A stretch of DNA of 64,000 nt. It comes from Nymphaea colorata. Its lineage: Eukaryota; Streptophyta; Magnoliopsida; Nymphaeales; Nymphaeaceae. The first letter of the stretch is position 1; every line of letters begins with the position of its first letter. The notes beneath the pieces are model-generated. The model saw nothing but the letters and a program-made list of their open reading frames with translations. It was not told the origin of the DNA and searched no databases. The stretch lies in the NCBI RefSeq assembly GCF_008831285.2, contig NC_045144.1, forward strand, positions 10,391,672-10,455,671, given 5' to 3'. The translations under genes were made by a program, and so were the position numbers. Shown piece by piece: positions 45,538 to 59,679 of the stretch.

Positions 45538-45913
45538 CAGGGCTGGGCCTCGGGCCGGGCCATCGGTGGGGGCCCGGGACCCGGCCCGGATCAGACCGGG
45601 TCCGGGCCCGGGACCCGGCCCGGATCAGACCGGGTCCGGGCCGGGGAAAAATCTGGCCCGGGCCAGGCCCGCCCAGCCCGATCCGGCCCGTTAAGGATTA
45701 AAAATACTTTTTTTATTTTTTTTATTTTAATAATATATATTTATTACTAACAAATATATTTTATATTTAAACAATTATTTTATAATTTAAAAAACATTAT
45801 TTTATTATAACCGAGCCGGGCCGGGCCGGGTGGGGCTCGGGCCCGGGTTTCATATGTGGGGCCCGGACCCGGGCCCAATGGGCCGGCCCGGCCCGGCCCG
45901 ATGCCCACCTCTA
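45538..45913. mobile_element. GC-rich hAT-type MITE with perfect 8-bp target duplication
   Basis: A 376-bp element flanked by CAAACAGG at 45530-45537 and 45914-45921. The left end CAGGGCTGGGCCTCGGGCC and reversed right end TAGAGGTGGGCATCGGGCC form imperfect terminal repeats. The arms are almost pure G+C, with CCGGGCCCGGG-type palindromes and an exact 34-bp tandem duplication (45570-45603 and 45604-45637). The middle (45696-45810) is almost pure A+T. The apparent Gly-Pro-Arg frames over the arms are artefacts. The 8-bp duplication and end sequence fit hAT transposition. Confidence 0.85.
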
Positions 45914-45921
45914 CAAACAGG

Positions 45922-48257
45922 TGTGGAAGCTGGTGTTGCAGTTTCCACCTTTTTTGGATTTTGTATCAGATCTTCATCGTTAACTATAAGAGACTACAAC
46001 AAAATAAAACACATTCATCATCTCATCAATATTCATGATATATTAATGATTTAAATATTTATATGACAAATAAGCGACTAAAAATTTATTGAAATTTAAA
46101 CTTCTTAACAAACAAAAGAGAAGTTTGCTGTGAGATGAGAAACAGGTTTCGAAACATGTCTAACATTCAACCCCAGAGATGAGTTTTCTACACGCAGGTA
46201 CATTTTCAGTAACAATTACTCATAACATGAGATTCACAAGTGGTGGTTCTATGCACTCTTTTCACTTCTAGACATCTATTTAAGTAATCAATAATCTTCA
46301 GATGGATCTTTGAGTAGAGTGTGTTATACTTTTTCTATTTCTTATTTCTATATACTTGAGAGTTTGATCCTTTTGTAATTTGAATTCTTGTTTCCTCTAC
46401 CTGGATAGAGATCGAGTAATGAATGTGTTGCAGTTCTCCTAGAGTTAGAGACGAGTTTATAACTCAGAATGGTCAATCTAATGGTAGGTATCACATTATA
46501 AAATAACATTAGGAATTATATATAACTTTTTGAAACAAATATATGTTCTTTTATATGGATAAAACTATAAACAAAATCCTAAAATAGAAAATATGCTAAT
46601 TGAACTTGGAGTGTCAGAACTGTCACTTATATCTTTTTTTTTTGTCTTTCCTTCTAGTTCTCCTCCTACCAGATATGTGCATTTTTTTCTCATATTATGA
46701 TTACAGATACAGTACTCTTTCTAGGCGTCAATTGCTTTTGAAGACTCATGCATCAGCAAAGGCTATTAAAAATTGTTTTTAAGTGCATTCAACATAATCT
46801 AACTTGGAAATTTAGCAAAAACTTGGATTCGTTTTCTTTTTTCAATGAAGCGCACATCAATTATGTCCATGATACCTTCCATGCTGCTAACACAATAAAA
46901 GTATTGGTGTAGATAATAAAAATATAAATGAAAAACTATACAGTTTGAGTATGAAGTTTAAGAACTCCACATAAATGAACAAGAAAAACGAGAATCATGT
47001 AGGGGAAAATGCAATAAACCAATTACAGGTGGAATGGAATGGGTGTAAAAAGGGGGAGATACCTGTGAATGGGCCAGCTGATGCAGAAGGAGGCTTCAGT
47101 TTAGCTGACAACAAAACATGGCAAGAGGGAGTGCAGATGGGGAGGTGAGAGGGAGTGCAGATGGGAAGGTGAGAGGGACATAGAGGGCAAGGGGTGAGGG
47201 CAAGAGGGGGAGGGAAAGGGAAAGGGAAAGGGAGGCAGGAGGCAGAGCACCGGCGAGAGGGGAAAGGTGAGAGCGAAAGGTAGGTTGGGATTTTTTTAAA
47301 ACAATTAATGATGGTTGTCTGATGGCATCCAATCCAACTGCCATCATTTGGTGTCCTTTAGTGTCGCAAAATTGTAGAGTCACTACTTAGGGACTTTCTA
47401 TATATGCATATGAACAGTAGCTATCTCATTGTCAAACCGAAGTAAGGTTTTGAGTTGAAGTTTCATTGACAATTTGACCTGTTTTAAGGGAGATCTATTT
47501 GCCTTTGGATATAAGCATCAATACAAATATTTGCACTTTATATGCTTAGAGAAAGCCTTACTAGGAAATTTATGATCCTCCATATTTCGGTATATGGTAT
47601 TCCATGATGTTGTTGTTTAACACATGGGAAAAGGTAGTCGGCTATATTGGTTTAATGTTGGAAATTGGGCCAAAGGTCAGCATTCTGTGGAAGAATATTA
47701 GAAAGTGTTTCACAAGCCCAAGTCCTAATAGTAAGTGCCTACAAGAACACCGACTATGTCTAATGCAATGAGACATGGGAGTGCACACTAGGTCTATGTT
47801 TGGTGTTGCCCCAGGAGGTTTGTTGTGGCACGAACACACTTTGGCCACTCCTTCCTCCATTTGCACTCAATTGCCCACAGGGTACCTGGCAGCACAAGGG
47901 CCCGAGCTTCTATTTTTGTTTTTGTTGAAGAGTGATGCATCTCCTGGTCCTTCAACCTAGGTGCCTAGAGGGTCTGGTCTACCACTTGGGCTACTGTTAA
48001 GTAGTTGGAGGTTCCTGCTGCTGCAGTAGTGTAGGATATCTGAGGATACTTCACACATGTTACTATCGATCTATTTGGATTGTCTGTTGAAAATATGTTT
48101 GTTTTGCTTGTGTATTGTGTCCATGGGGTTTTTGCTCACGCTTGTCACGACAACTGTGTTTGCTAGTCAATGGACTGTCAGTGTACCTTTATAAACTAGA
48201 ACCGGTTTTATCATTTCCTTTATGTTAGGAAGTTGTGATCCCATGGTATGGCGTGAT
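45922..48257. other. Repeat-derived DNA without an intact gene
   Basis: At 47100-47280 there is a purine-rich block with two copies of GAGGGAGTGCAGATGGG and AAAGGG runs, similar in texture to transposon leaders (compare the reverse of 22260-22430). The rest is AT-rich. I could not delimit an element. Confidence 0.35.
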
Positions 48258-48477
48258 GCCTATGGCTCACGGGTGGTAATCATGAGTCTTTCTAGTGATT
48301 GGTTTTGATCTAATAGTATATTTATTTTGTTGAACCATGCTTCACTCGTGGTCAGATATTATCATACCTAGAGTAATATGACTATCCTTTTTGTCCCTAC
48401 AGGTCGTTCTTGATAGATCGGGGGTTGTATGATTGACTTCTCCAGTTCTTCTGATAGACTAGCATTGGCAACTTAGG
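48258..48477. repeat. Dispersed retroelement-like repeat, copy B
   Basis: Related to 27408-27619: CCTATGGCTCACGGGTGGTA, TGTTGAACCATGCTTCACTC, AGAGTAATATGAC, GATCGGGGGTT, GATTGACTT and GCATTGGCAAC in the same order. At 48659-48680, CTTGGGTCGTGACAT resembles an LTR border of gypsy elements. Confidence 0.6.
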
Positions 48478-48679
48478 CATTGCATTGAGTATGGGCTTTG
48501 TGGATTTTCCTTGTTTGAGTATGAGTATCACAGATTCCAAAGGATGTCACTTCAAATAGTGTTTTGTTGGTTTTTTACTTTGTTTTGTTTTGGTCATCAC
48601 TCTAGCATTGTATGACTCAATGGTCACTTCTGCTAATAAAAAAAAAATTGTGTCAAAAACTTGGGTCGTGACATCCTCT

Positions 48680-51600
48680 TTGGCCCAATGCTAAGATTGA
48701 CTCTTACACCTCGTGATATGAAGCCTTATACTCAATAGTGCATTCAGATGGTAATCAATCATATACTATTTACAGACTTATTGTTCTTTCCCTATCATAT
48801 GGGATTACAGCTTCCAATTTAAGGGTCATATTGTGGTAGATGCATTATTATGTGTTGCTTAAGGTTAGTTAATATGTAACAATTTAGCTAACTTTCAATA
48901 ATTTAATTAAGCTGAGATTAACCTTGATTTTTTCATTTTAAATATGCATATATGCATCTCTCTCTCTCTCTCGGTTCAGCAACCTTTTCTACCTAGTGAA
49001 GCCCTCTCCACTTTTCCCTCCATACCCCAACCCTTGTCCTTTCACTTCCGTCCTATATAGTTAGTTGATGGTGTTTCCTTGCTTGGTGCCTCTTCAAAGG
49101 CACCATATTTATTCTTGGAGTCTATGACTATATGGATAACATTCTCAACATTGCTATAGTCAATGTTCATTGGACATTAGCGACATCCTACTAAGCACTT
49201 TGACGAATCATGGGTGCAGTGGTTGTATCAGATATACTAGATGCACTTAATGCATGGGACCTCTCTTGGACATTACGTGCTAATGGCTACCTGGTTCATT
49301 TAACATTTTCCTTATCTCTAGGTTTCTGTGCAATATTGTTTGGTTTTCTCCGACTCCTTGTTGATGGAAGCGCACTACATGCAACTAAGCTGCGTCGGTT
49401 CGCCAAAGGGATTTATAAGGAAATTCTTTTCAATGACCAAGGGAAGCTCCTTTCCATTTTTAGACGTGTTCTTCAAGGATAGAAAAAGAACCCATCGATG
49501 GCTGCCCTGAACTTCTTCACATCAGATGTTTATGGGGAGAACAATTGCTCAGTTCCTCAAATTAGGCAATTGGTGGAGCATTAATTGTGCACCACACTTG
49601 ACATTTTGATTCTTGTTCTTACTGTGGATAAGTGAAAACTCGTTTTGGATACATCTGACTACATTTATCACGTGAGATGTGATAAGGTTTTGAATATAAA
49701 TACAATTTCACAATAATGTTCAAATTTCTGTTCAATATATAAATCAAATATTTTTTATAATTCAAAGTAATACTCTGTAAAACCAAGTACCAGTTATAAA
49801 TTCCTTATTTCACTATAACGACCATACATATTTAAGGCAAATTTTTTTCAACAAAACACAATATGTGAAAATATACGTCGACCTTTAAGCCCTTAAAACA
49901 TTCAAAAGTCATCACATATACCAACCACAACCACACCATAAACTACATCTAGTTAATAAGTTCAATGCAACATACGAAAAGCAAACAAAGAAATAAAGGG
50001 TTTCCAACATCCAACTCCTGAAACATTGAGACTGACTTGAGTATCATCAGACTATAACGACAATGCAGCATCCACATCACCACTCCCCTTTAGTCGTGGA
50101 CACCTAAAAGAGACACTAGAATGATAACTTGAAACGTTCTTAATACAATGACTATCTTGGTTTAGGAGTTTATAATAATCATACTTGCAATCAAAGTTAA
50201 GATAGGTAAATCATAACTCAAATCCACTAATGTACATGATGATAAAATATCCAGCGACAATAGGTAAATCATCATATAAATCCATCTTGCGGAAAACAGC
50301 TATAGATACATCTGTACATGTATGTAATCTTATTATGTATTGGCATACTTACAACTGCAATTAGCTTCTCTTGTCAATTAACAGTAGGCATTACATGAGT
50401 AAAGGGGGAAGAGGGAAGCGGGGGAGTAGTTACTAGGTAAGAGGGGAAGCGTAGCAAAGGTGGGTGTGGTGTGGGGGGTGGGGTTGACGATAATAGAGAA
50501 GAGAGGAGAAGAGAGAGAGGGAAATGAAAAAAGGAGCATTCAAGTGGCTTGTCGGTGGAGTAGGCTTAAAGGCAATGGTATTGGATGTTGTTGTCGATCA
50601 GAGGAGGTTCTTCTTTTACTAAATTGAATACTCATCCTTGTATGTTCTTATTTGTGCCTAGCCTTGAGCTGTATGAACAAGAGTGAATAATTTCTTCTCT
50701 ATTCTTTTGGAAATGATTCCAAATACTACGAATTGGCGGTTATTACCAATACATTGCTGTTTTTTTTATATTTTTTCACAACTTCTCGTGATTCCCAGTA
50801 AATATTGATTAATTTTGTAATATGCTCCATAAATGTAAGATGACAAAGTCCACATATAACTGCATTTAAATTTGCTTTATTTTTGTAATATGCCCAGTTC
50901 TGCATCGGATATTTGATTTTCTAAAGCTATGTTTAATAGCCCCATATTTGAGATGCAAGGGCCGCATTAGATTAAATCAACAACTTAAACAAATAGTAGA
51001 TTTCTCAGTTGAGGATCTCAAATATATGTTACCTTGTAAAAACCACGAATTTGTGATCCAAGAGGGTGAGGGCTCTAACTATTGATTCATGGTTTTAAAA
51101 GTTTTCGTAGCTTCTGATCTAAGGTCCAAGACTATCACACGTAGCCTAAATATGTTGCTTGTTGAAGATCCTACAGTAGCAACAAAGTTGGAGCCACTTC
51201 CACTTTGAGGGAGCCAACTTGCAATTAATAAAAAACCTAGAATACCATATTTTGTCATTGGCTTTTCTATTGTAAGCATTAAAAACAAATATTAATGGTT
51301 ATTTTTCCAATGGAAATAGAGGGAGTTCATGCACCAAATAATAAAATTTATAAACCTAGCGTCCACAAAGTAATTAGTCCAGGTCGAACGCGGGGGATAG
51401 AAACTAAGGAAGAACTAAAAAGGATCACCTTTATTACCCGAATAAAAACTAACTCTACAACGAGTTTCAATGAAAGAAAAATACAACAGAAGCAAAAATC
51501 TAATACAAAACTCTAGAAAACTATCTTCTTGTTGTGGCTGTACGAATAGCTAATTTTTTTCTTCTTTTGTAGCCTCTCCGTTTTGCAACAATCTCGAAAA

Positions 51601-52100
51601 TAACAAGAGAAACAAGAGACAACCCTAGAATTGAGGTTAGCCCTAAACTATGCACTAATAAATCTTAAAGTAATAAAACAATGCAAAAACCTAATATGCC
51701 ATGTTAACTATCTTAAGCTAGAAAGAAAGAAATAGTGCCTACAAATATGATCCATGAAAAGTTCGAGAAAGAATATAATATAACACTTGAAAAGATAAAG
51801 TAAGAGATGCTTGCCTTCACTTTTCACATATTTACATGAAAGTACACAATAAATTATTTTTTCTAGGTTTCCATTATTCTATACATTCAAACAGGATAAA
51901 TAAAAAAAATTGCAAACTCAAGAAAGAGAAACTAAACGAATATTTTCCAACAAAATAAATTCTAGAGGAGTTCAGAAGGGTGTCCCTTTTTGCAGTTGCT
52001 TCGAGACGAAGAATATAAATGGAGAAAACACCTGGGAAGGACTACCTATTCGTGTCATCAGAAAAAGGACTTGCCCATGTGACGTGAGTTGAAGGGAAAG
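48680..52100. other. AT-rich intergenic DNA, no intact gene
   Basis: A frame at 49210-49482 followed by NPSMAALNFFTSDVYGENNC in another frame (49490-49560) has a protein-like composition but no motif I recognise. A G/A-rich block lies at 50400-50530. A TC tract lies at 48957-48972. A frame at 51295-51516 has no recognisable domain. Confidence 0.35.
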
Positions 52101-52149
52101 AAAGCAGCGTGGTGGGGACTCTGAACCGGGTCCCGTACGACGGTTGACA

Positions 52150-52150
52150 C

Positions 52151-52187
<37 letters not shown>

Positions 52188-53193
52188 CCTCCCACCGTCA
52201 AAAATGGTTTCCATCTGAAAACTTATTCCTCTCTCTGTCTGCATTTTTCTGTCAGGCCGTTCTCTCCGCTGTCCTTCCCGGAAGCAATCTCTCTCTCTCT
52301 CTCTCTCTGTGTGTCTCTGACGATTTCTTTTCATTCGCCAGTGATCAGAAGGAAGATCCCTCAGGCAGCGGGTCGCCCTTCCTTGCCATCCTCACCTAGT
52401 GCGCGAAAAGTAAAACCTGTTCGCCACCCCCTTTTGCCCGAATATGATGCGGTACGAATCTGCGTTACGTATTCCTTGAAACTTGACTGCATTTGTCATG
52501 GCATGATCGAGTTACCTGTTTCGCGTTTTAATCCTGTTTTGGTATCTGCACCTGATTCCTTTCTTCTGGCTTTCTTTTCAGCGAAAGAGTCAGCTGGTTT
52601 TGTTGAAATGGAGGTCATGTCTGTCTAATCAATCACTTCAACACTATTCGTTTTTTGAGAACAAAGTGCTTTGCTTGTTGACGTTCGAGCTAGAGTTGCG
52701 CAGAGTAAACTTTATTTTGATGTTGGTGCATATATTTTCTGTTTTGAAGATGTTTATTGACCTGATTCGCAAAGTGCATCCTGGTACCAGATCTTCTCAT
52801 GCGTCATGCGAGCACGATGAACAGCCTTGTCTTATCATTGCCCTGTGCGAAAGCTGATCGTTCGTAGGGAATTGAAGCTTGCTCATGGCATACAAGACGG
52901 AGATCTCTTGATTCAAACTGTGGAAGGTGTAAAATGTCAAGGATTTTACGGACTGCTCTGGGTTAATATGGAAATATGATCTTTGTAATTCCGTTGCTTT
53001 CAGTCGATGGGGTTTGGCTGTCTGCGAAGAATCTGAAGCGTCGTGGTTTAAAATGGGCAGGTTATCAAGTTACGGAACCGATGGCTATCCGTTTGAATGC
53101 ACTAGTGGTCAGTGTTAAAACTAGGCTTAGATCAACTTGCAGTCTTTGCAGATAGCAAAGTGGGATTGCATTTTCCTGAATTTTATGCAAATC
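52150..53193 (+). promoter_or_regulatory. Core promoter and 5' leader region of the diacylglycerol kinase gene
   Basis: Two CT tracts (52155-52183 and 52289-52308) lie in a relatively GC-rich stretch typical of plant leaders. An acceptor TCTTTGCAG at 53143-53151 followed by purine-rich sequence suggests that a 5'-UTR intron ends at 53151, which would put transcription start several hundred bases upstream, perhaps near the CT tracts. I could not choose the donor or a TATA box. CT tracts near plant transcription starts are common. Confidence 0.4.
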
Positions 53194-55227
53194 ATGGAAG
53201 GTTTAAAGAGGAATTCCTCTTGGCTGCTTGGTAGGTGGCGTGGTGGTGATCTGAATATGACGGAGCCTCAGCTTTTAGTCTTTGCTTTCTTTGCTGTTGC
53301 GATGGTTGGTGCAATCACCTTAGTTTACACAATCTTTCAATGGCGGAAAAATATTAGTTTAAACTGGATGAAGGCTGTTGCTAGGACTAAGAAGAACAAA
53401 AAAGTGAAAAATAAGATCCCTGCTGTTAGTCATATATGGAATCCGGAGCCAGTAAGCCGTGGTAAAAATTTTAATTGTTGCGTCTGCTTGAAGACAATTT
53501 CTCCTCCACAGGCTCTCGGTCCTGTTATATCGTCAGAATCTGTGATTCATATTTGTGATGTTTGTGGTGCGGCAGCACATACAACCTGCTCCCACAAAGC
53601 ACACAAGGACTGCAAATGTGTCTCCATGATAGGCGCGAAGCAGGTAATGCACCAATGGGCGATCCGGTGGTCAGAAATGACCGACATCCCTGATGAGATT
53701 CCCTGCTGTTGCTATTGTGAAGAACCTTGTAGCGGGTCTTTTCTTGGTGGATCCCCAATCTGGAGTTGCTTGTGGTGTCAGAGATTGGTGCATATAGAAT
53801 GCCACACAAACCTGACGAATGAGATGGGTGAAATTTGTGATCTGGGGTCATTTAGGAGATTGATTATGTCTCCACTTTATGTGAAGCCTTTGAGCAATAA
53901 AACAGGCCCAGCTAGTTTTCTAAGTTCAATAACTCATGGTGCAAATGAACTGGCGTCTTCTGTATTTAGAAGTCAGAACAAACGATACAAAAATAGTGGC
54001 GAAATATCTGTTGATACCATTACAAGCTCTAATACCACTGATTTATCCACAGATACCAGTTCGTCAGAAGCAAACCGAACAACAAAAAGATCTTTTTTGG
54101 ATAATGAAGGGTGTAATGGTGGAAACTTGAAAGTAAATGGTTTGGTTGATGAAAAAATTGATAGAAAGCCAAAGCTACAAGGAAGTGGCTCGTTTGGACG
54201 AAATGATGCTTCTCATTCTACGGGAATTGACCGCAAATATGAAATTGTTGACTTGCCTCCTGATGCAAGACCACTTTTAGTTTTCATCAACAAGAAGAGT
54301 GGTGCTCAACGTGGTGATACCCTCAGACAGCGTTTAAACATTCTTTTGAATCCTGTACAGGTTAATGACTTAATAAACTGTGAAGAAAAAGATATCTCAT
54401 ATGTTCTTTTGATGTGGTAGATAAGCAATGATAAACTGAACTATTCTTGTCCTTTTGGTTTTTCTTCTTGTGCTTTTCTGTTACTTTTCAACTTGATTTT
54501 GCAGTTCTATTCCACAATCCAAGCAATTAGGTGCAGGCGTAAACTTTCTTCTATTTAATTCAGCCTGAAATGTTTTTGAGATTAATAATGATCATTTTTC
54601 TTTTCTTAAAATGTTCTGCTTATTTGTCAAATTTGAAGTTATTTTCTGTCTTTTGGTCAAGCTGCAAAGACTCTTAAGGGCCTGTGAGTTGTTATTGCAG
54701 GACAACCTTATATGTGGTGAAAGGAACCCTTTTCCTTTTCTATGTTTTGAAGTTTGATGTATTCAGTTAAGGTTCGCTACACATTTATGAGATGGCTGAT
54801 AGTGTGTTGTTAGCTGTTTATTTTGTTTGATTATTGTTGGTTTACCATAATTGTTAGTCTAATAGAGTTGACTCTCTATGGTGTACCTTTTAGGAAACAT
54901 GAGGCTGCTGTGATGCAGAATGCTTCCAAACCTTGTGTTAGTTCCACCAACTTTGTAGTGCTTCGCCTTCACTATTATGGTGATTGTGATGAACAGCTGT
55001 GCAGAGATTCCTTGATGTGACCTTATGAATTGTTAATGCTTTCTTACATTTTTAAATGCTAGTAATTAAGCACTAGTTTCTGTTCTTTTTTTATTCTTAC
55101 CTTGTTCATTTTTGTTGTCCATTAATTCCAAACAACAAGGTGATGAATTAGGTGCCAAAGAGAAGTGTTTAGGGAGAGATGAAATTACTAAATATAGATC
55201 ACTTTAATTTTCTCTAATTAATATTCA

Positions 55228-55273
<46 letters not shown>

Positions 55274-56628
55274 TCCCCCCACCTTGTTGTTTGGAAAATG
55301 AACTGATGGCATTACGTGACAAGTTTTTGGTTGCAAGCCACTAACAAGTTATCGGTTCATTCATCTAGTAGTCTTCAGCCTTTTGTTGTAGCAATTGTGT
55401 TTCCCAACAAGATATACTGCTTTTCTAGAAACTAAACTTCTTTATGTCTGATCCTCTCAAAACTCTTCTTGAATCCTGGACTTGCATGCACAAACTCAAA
55501 AGAGGTAGGTGATCCTATTCTGTAACTACAGTCAGACCTACAATTCTGCACTTCTACTCACTAGCATTTGCATGTGTGAAGAACTGCCATGGGAAATATG
55601 TAAACTTTTTAGTTTCTCAAGCAAAGGAGGTGCACAAATTATACAAAAAGCACAAGAACCTTATACTCCAAGTAGTTCAGAATTAATAAATAAACAAGCC
55701 CATAGAAATAACTCATGTTCTCTTAGCTGTTATGCTGCACATTTTATCTCCAAACGACAGTGTTTTACTGTGTTTTCTTCTCTCTTTCTATCTGCATGTG
55801 ATATCCGGCTTCCAGATGTGGAATTGGATTTTGTCACCATTTTTCTCTGACATGAATAATGTTGTCATTTTCTTATGACAACTTCTGTATGGAACTACAT
55901 GATGTCCTAAATAACAATTGCGAGTTTTCCTTCTCAGGTCATTGAGCTGAGCTCTTTACAGGGGCCAGAAGCTGGCCTTAACTTGTTTAGAGGAGTATCA
56001 CATTTTAGAATTCTTGTTTGTGGCGGTGATGGAACAGTTGGTTGGGTTCTTGATGCAATTGATAAGCAAAACTATGAGTCACCTCCTCCAGTCGCAATTC
56101 TTCCTGCAGGGACTGGCAATGATCTTGCTAGAGTCTTATCCTGGGGTGGTGGTCTTGGTTCAATAGAGAGACAGGGTGGGTTGGCAACATTGTTGCATCA
56201 TATAGAATATGCAGCAGTTACCATGCTTGATCGCTGGAAGGTTGCCTTTAGACCCCAGAAGGAAAAGCTTGATGTGAGTCAAACTACTAAATATATGAAC
56301 AATTATCTTGGTGAGTGGACTGATGACTACCATTAGGTTCCATTGATATGAAGTAATAGCTGGTAACCTTTTTGGATCTTTTTTATAAGGAATTGGATGT
56401 GATGCTAAAGTTGCACTTGAAATTCATAACCTGCGAGAGGAAAATCCAGAGAAGTTCTATAACCAGGTAAGAACTCCATGTCCTTTTCCTTATTGGTTTG
56501 TGGTTTATTTAAATCTCCTTTCCTCTTTCACTTATTAGCTTGCATTTTTTGCCCGATCTCTTTCTTTTCTTTTTTATCACTTCATCTTTGAGTTTGTGGA
56601 CAGACAAAGAAAGTGAGTGCAATTAAAT

Positions 56629-56668
<40 letters not shown>

Positions 56669-59626
56669 GTGTGTGTGTGTGTTTGTAACATGTTTGTGCA
56701 TGGCCATGTGTATGTTTATCAAATTTCATTTTATGCAAGTATTCTTTTTCTCTTGCTTATTAGCTTGCATTTTATGCAGCTTTTTATTATCTTGCCTTGT
56801 AGTTTAAAACTTTAAAGTAACTCTCTCTCTCTCTCTGTTCCTCTTCCTTTACTGAGTAATAAGTGTATGCCTGTGTTTGTGCATGGCAAATGGCCATGTG
56901 CGTATTTATCAGATTGCTTTTTATGCAAGGCTTCTTTTTCCATTACTTATTAGCTTGCATTTTGTGCAGATTTGGTCTTCTTGTTGATTACCTTGCCTTA
57001 TAGTTTAAACTCATTCACACACTCTGTCTCTCTGCATGCTTATAACAATTTTTTTTTTTCTCTTTTTACTCATTTGGGCATGGCGCCATGGTTCAGGGTG
57101 GGGATAACTATACTGGTTCAACTTTTTGAAAGCCTTCTCAGTGAAAATTCATAGTTGTGGAAGAGGTACTGGGCACTACAGGAGCTGCAGAAGTACTTAG
57201 TTAACCAAGTTAGAGGCATACAAATCCCTGACTGCTGCTTTTCTCAACTATTAAAACTGGTGAACTGCTTTCGAAAGTAGGCAGTATTCATTATATTGAG
57301 TTGGTATGATCATGTCTCCCCTCTTGAGACCTAACCACGTCATTTTCTTAACATTCGCCGGAAATAGGTAGGGCTAACCCTGCTTTCAATTAATTTTCCT
57401 CAAAAATTTTCTGTCCAGGTAATGATTGGATTGGAGTTAGTTGGAGAGATGGAAAGAGACTTTATGTCCCGTTTGTTTCTGGTTGGAATCAATAAATGGA
57501 AAGAGGAAAATGGTGCTGGCACATAATAAGTTAATAACCATGACGGATGGGAGGGGCAAGGAGGAGATGATGACAATCTGAACAAGGTTGAGAAAAAAAG
57601 GTTATCTTGGCTTTATTTTTTGCCTCCGAGTCTGTGGAACCACTCCACCTGAGTTAGATCAGTTGATGGGACAGGCCCAGCCAGATTTAGCCCATCGGTA
57701 GCCTAGTCTAGGGTCCTACTTTTTCTGAGCCTGGAATTTGAAAGAAACAGGGCAGGTCTGGCTCAGAGGGCCAGGTCATCTCTATTTTGACTAGCCTCAC
57801 TGGTCACCAGCTTCACTGGTAATGGACTGTTTGATTGACATGTGGCTTGTCATCTGCTTTCAGGCAATGCTGCCATGGGAAGGAAGGCCGGCACGTAGCT
57901 TGAAAAAAATTGCATATTGGCTTCTCTGAATTCCACCCCTGTAATTTCCAATGCTTAGCATGAAAGCTACATACTAAGTGAAAGAAACCTTTGCTAATTT
58001 TGGTGCCTGCTAGAAGTCAACTAAGCTAGAGAAGGAAAATAGGCAATTTTTCAGTATCATTCTTCAGCTGGGGAAGCTCACCAATGTTACATTTGCTCAT
58101 GAAAAAGTTGCTCATTATGGCAAATGGTAAATACCTATAGACAAATTTGATGGAAAGGTTCAAAAGAAAATAGTGATTTCATAAGATCATATGCAATTCT
58201 AGTAGTGCAAAGGACACTAGCACGTAAACTGCACCAAAATTTTCTGTTTAGCTGTGTGAGCTTCATACCTATAAAACCATCAGAAGGTGCAAAATGAGAT
58301 GTATTCGATCTGCTTCAGAATCTTTTTGATTGCTTTATAAGGATTCAGAGTGGAAAAGAGCTTCCTTCCAGTGCCACTTGATGGAATGGAAGAAGCCAAA
58401 ATTGCCATCTCAACAAAGTCAATTTTCTTTTAAGATGTTTGTCCTGTGGTGCACTATGATGTTGCTTCTGTCATTTTACATCAATCCTTAAAAACTTGCT
58501 AAGTCAACTTGTTGGATTGAATTTCCCCCTATCTGGTGAACTCAATAGGGAATCAGTTTTACCAAAACTCGGGAAAACTTGCTCAAAACTCATCTGGCTT
58601 GCATAAAACTTGTTTAACTTGCCATGTCAACTCGTTTGACTCATCCAAAACTTGTTTGGCTTGAGTAATATTTGGGGATAGATGTTATTTTTAAATTGGT
58701 GCTTGTTTTTGTCGAGCTGTTGATTTTCATTGCTATGCTGATACATGATGTTATGTTGAATATCCAATTATAAGTATAGCATAATGGTCTGGTTTCTTAG
58801 TACATGAATAAATGTAACTTATTCATGGTTTTACTTGATGTTACTTTGAGTTATTTCTGATTTACACAAGTTAACCAAGTCATTTTACAACCTTTTTATG
58901 GTTAATTGAAAAATTATATATCATTTTCCTTTCAGAAACAATAATTAATAAAACCCTGCTCGAGTCACTAAGTTGACCTGCTGAGTCACTAGTTGATACA
59001 GATGAGTCGTGGCCTGAGTCCTAAGACATGATTTTACTTAATACGTGCAGCATGACAGATACTTGTACCTTTTTTCCTTAGTAGTCGTTGGCTATTAAGA
59101 CACGATTTCACTTAATACTTTCAGTACAACAGGTACTTTTACTTTGTGTTAAAAAATTTATGGGAGATGTATTCGTACAAATAGGTTTTTAATCTTTTAA
59201 TAATTCTAACCCAACTGATCAGACCTCTCTGATGATTAACAGCCGTATAACTTGACCAAAATTCTACTTATATACTTTGGTTATGTGCTATTTGCTATTG
59301 CTATGGCCTATGAGTTTTATCTAATGCAGGTCCCTATTCTCAGTTCTTGAATAAAATGCTGTATGCAAGAGAAGGGGCTAAAGGCATCATAGATAGGACA
59401 TTTGCGGATCTTCCATGGCAAATCCGTTTGGTGGTTGATGGGCATGAGGTTGAGGTCCCTGAGGTATGTAAAGTTGGTTTTGACAGTTGTAACTTCTGAC
59501 TTGACCTGACCCATTGGAACCTTATTATAACTTATGTTACAGTACATGGATGTGTGATGTGGACAAGACAACACACAATTGGCCGTAGTGGCAGAATGAT
59601 GACATGGAGATATGGTTCTGTGCATA

Positions 59627-59679
<53 letters not shown>

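Noticed and set aside
45470-46054. Gly/Pro/Arg-rich frames
   Set aside because: They lie over the GC-rich arms of the MITE and start or end in flanking DNA. No gene is implied.
54361-54420. Kinase reading frame running past 54360 to a stop at 54420
   Set aside because: This is intron read-through. The GT donor at 54361 and the acceptor before 55938 restore the conserved NPVQ-V(I/F)ELSS junction.
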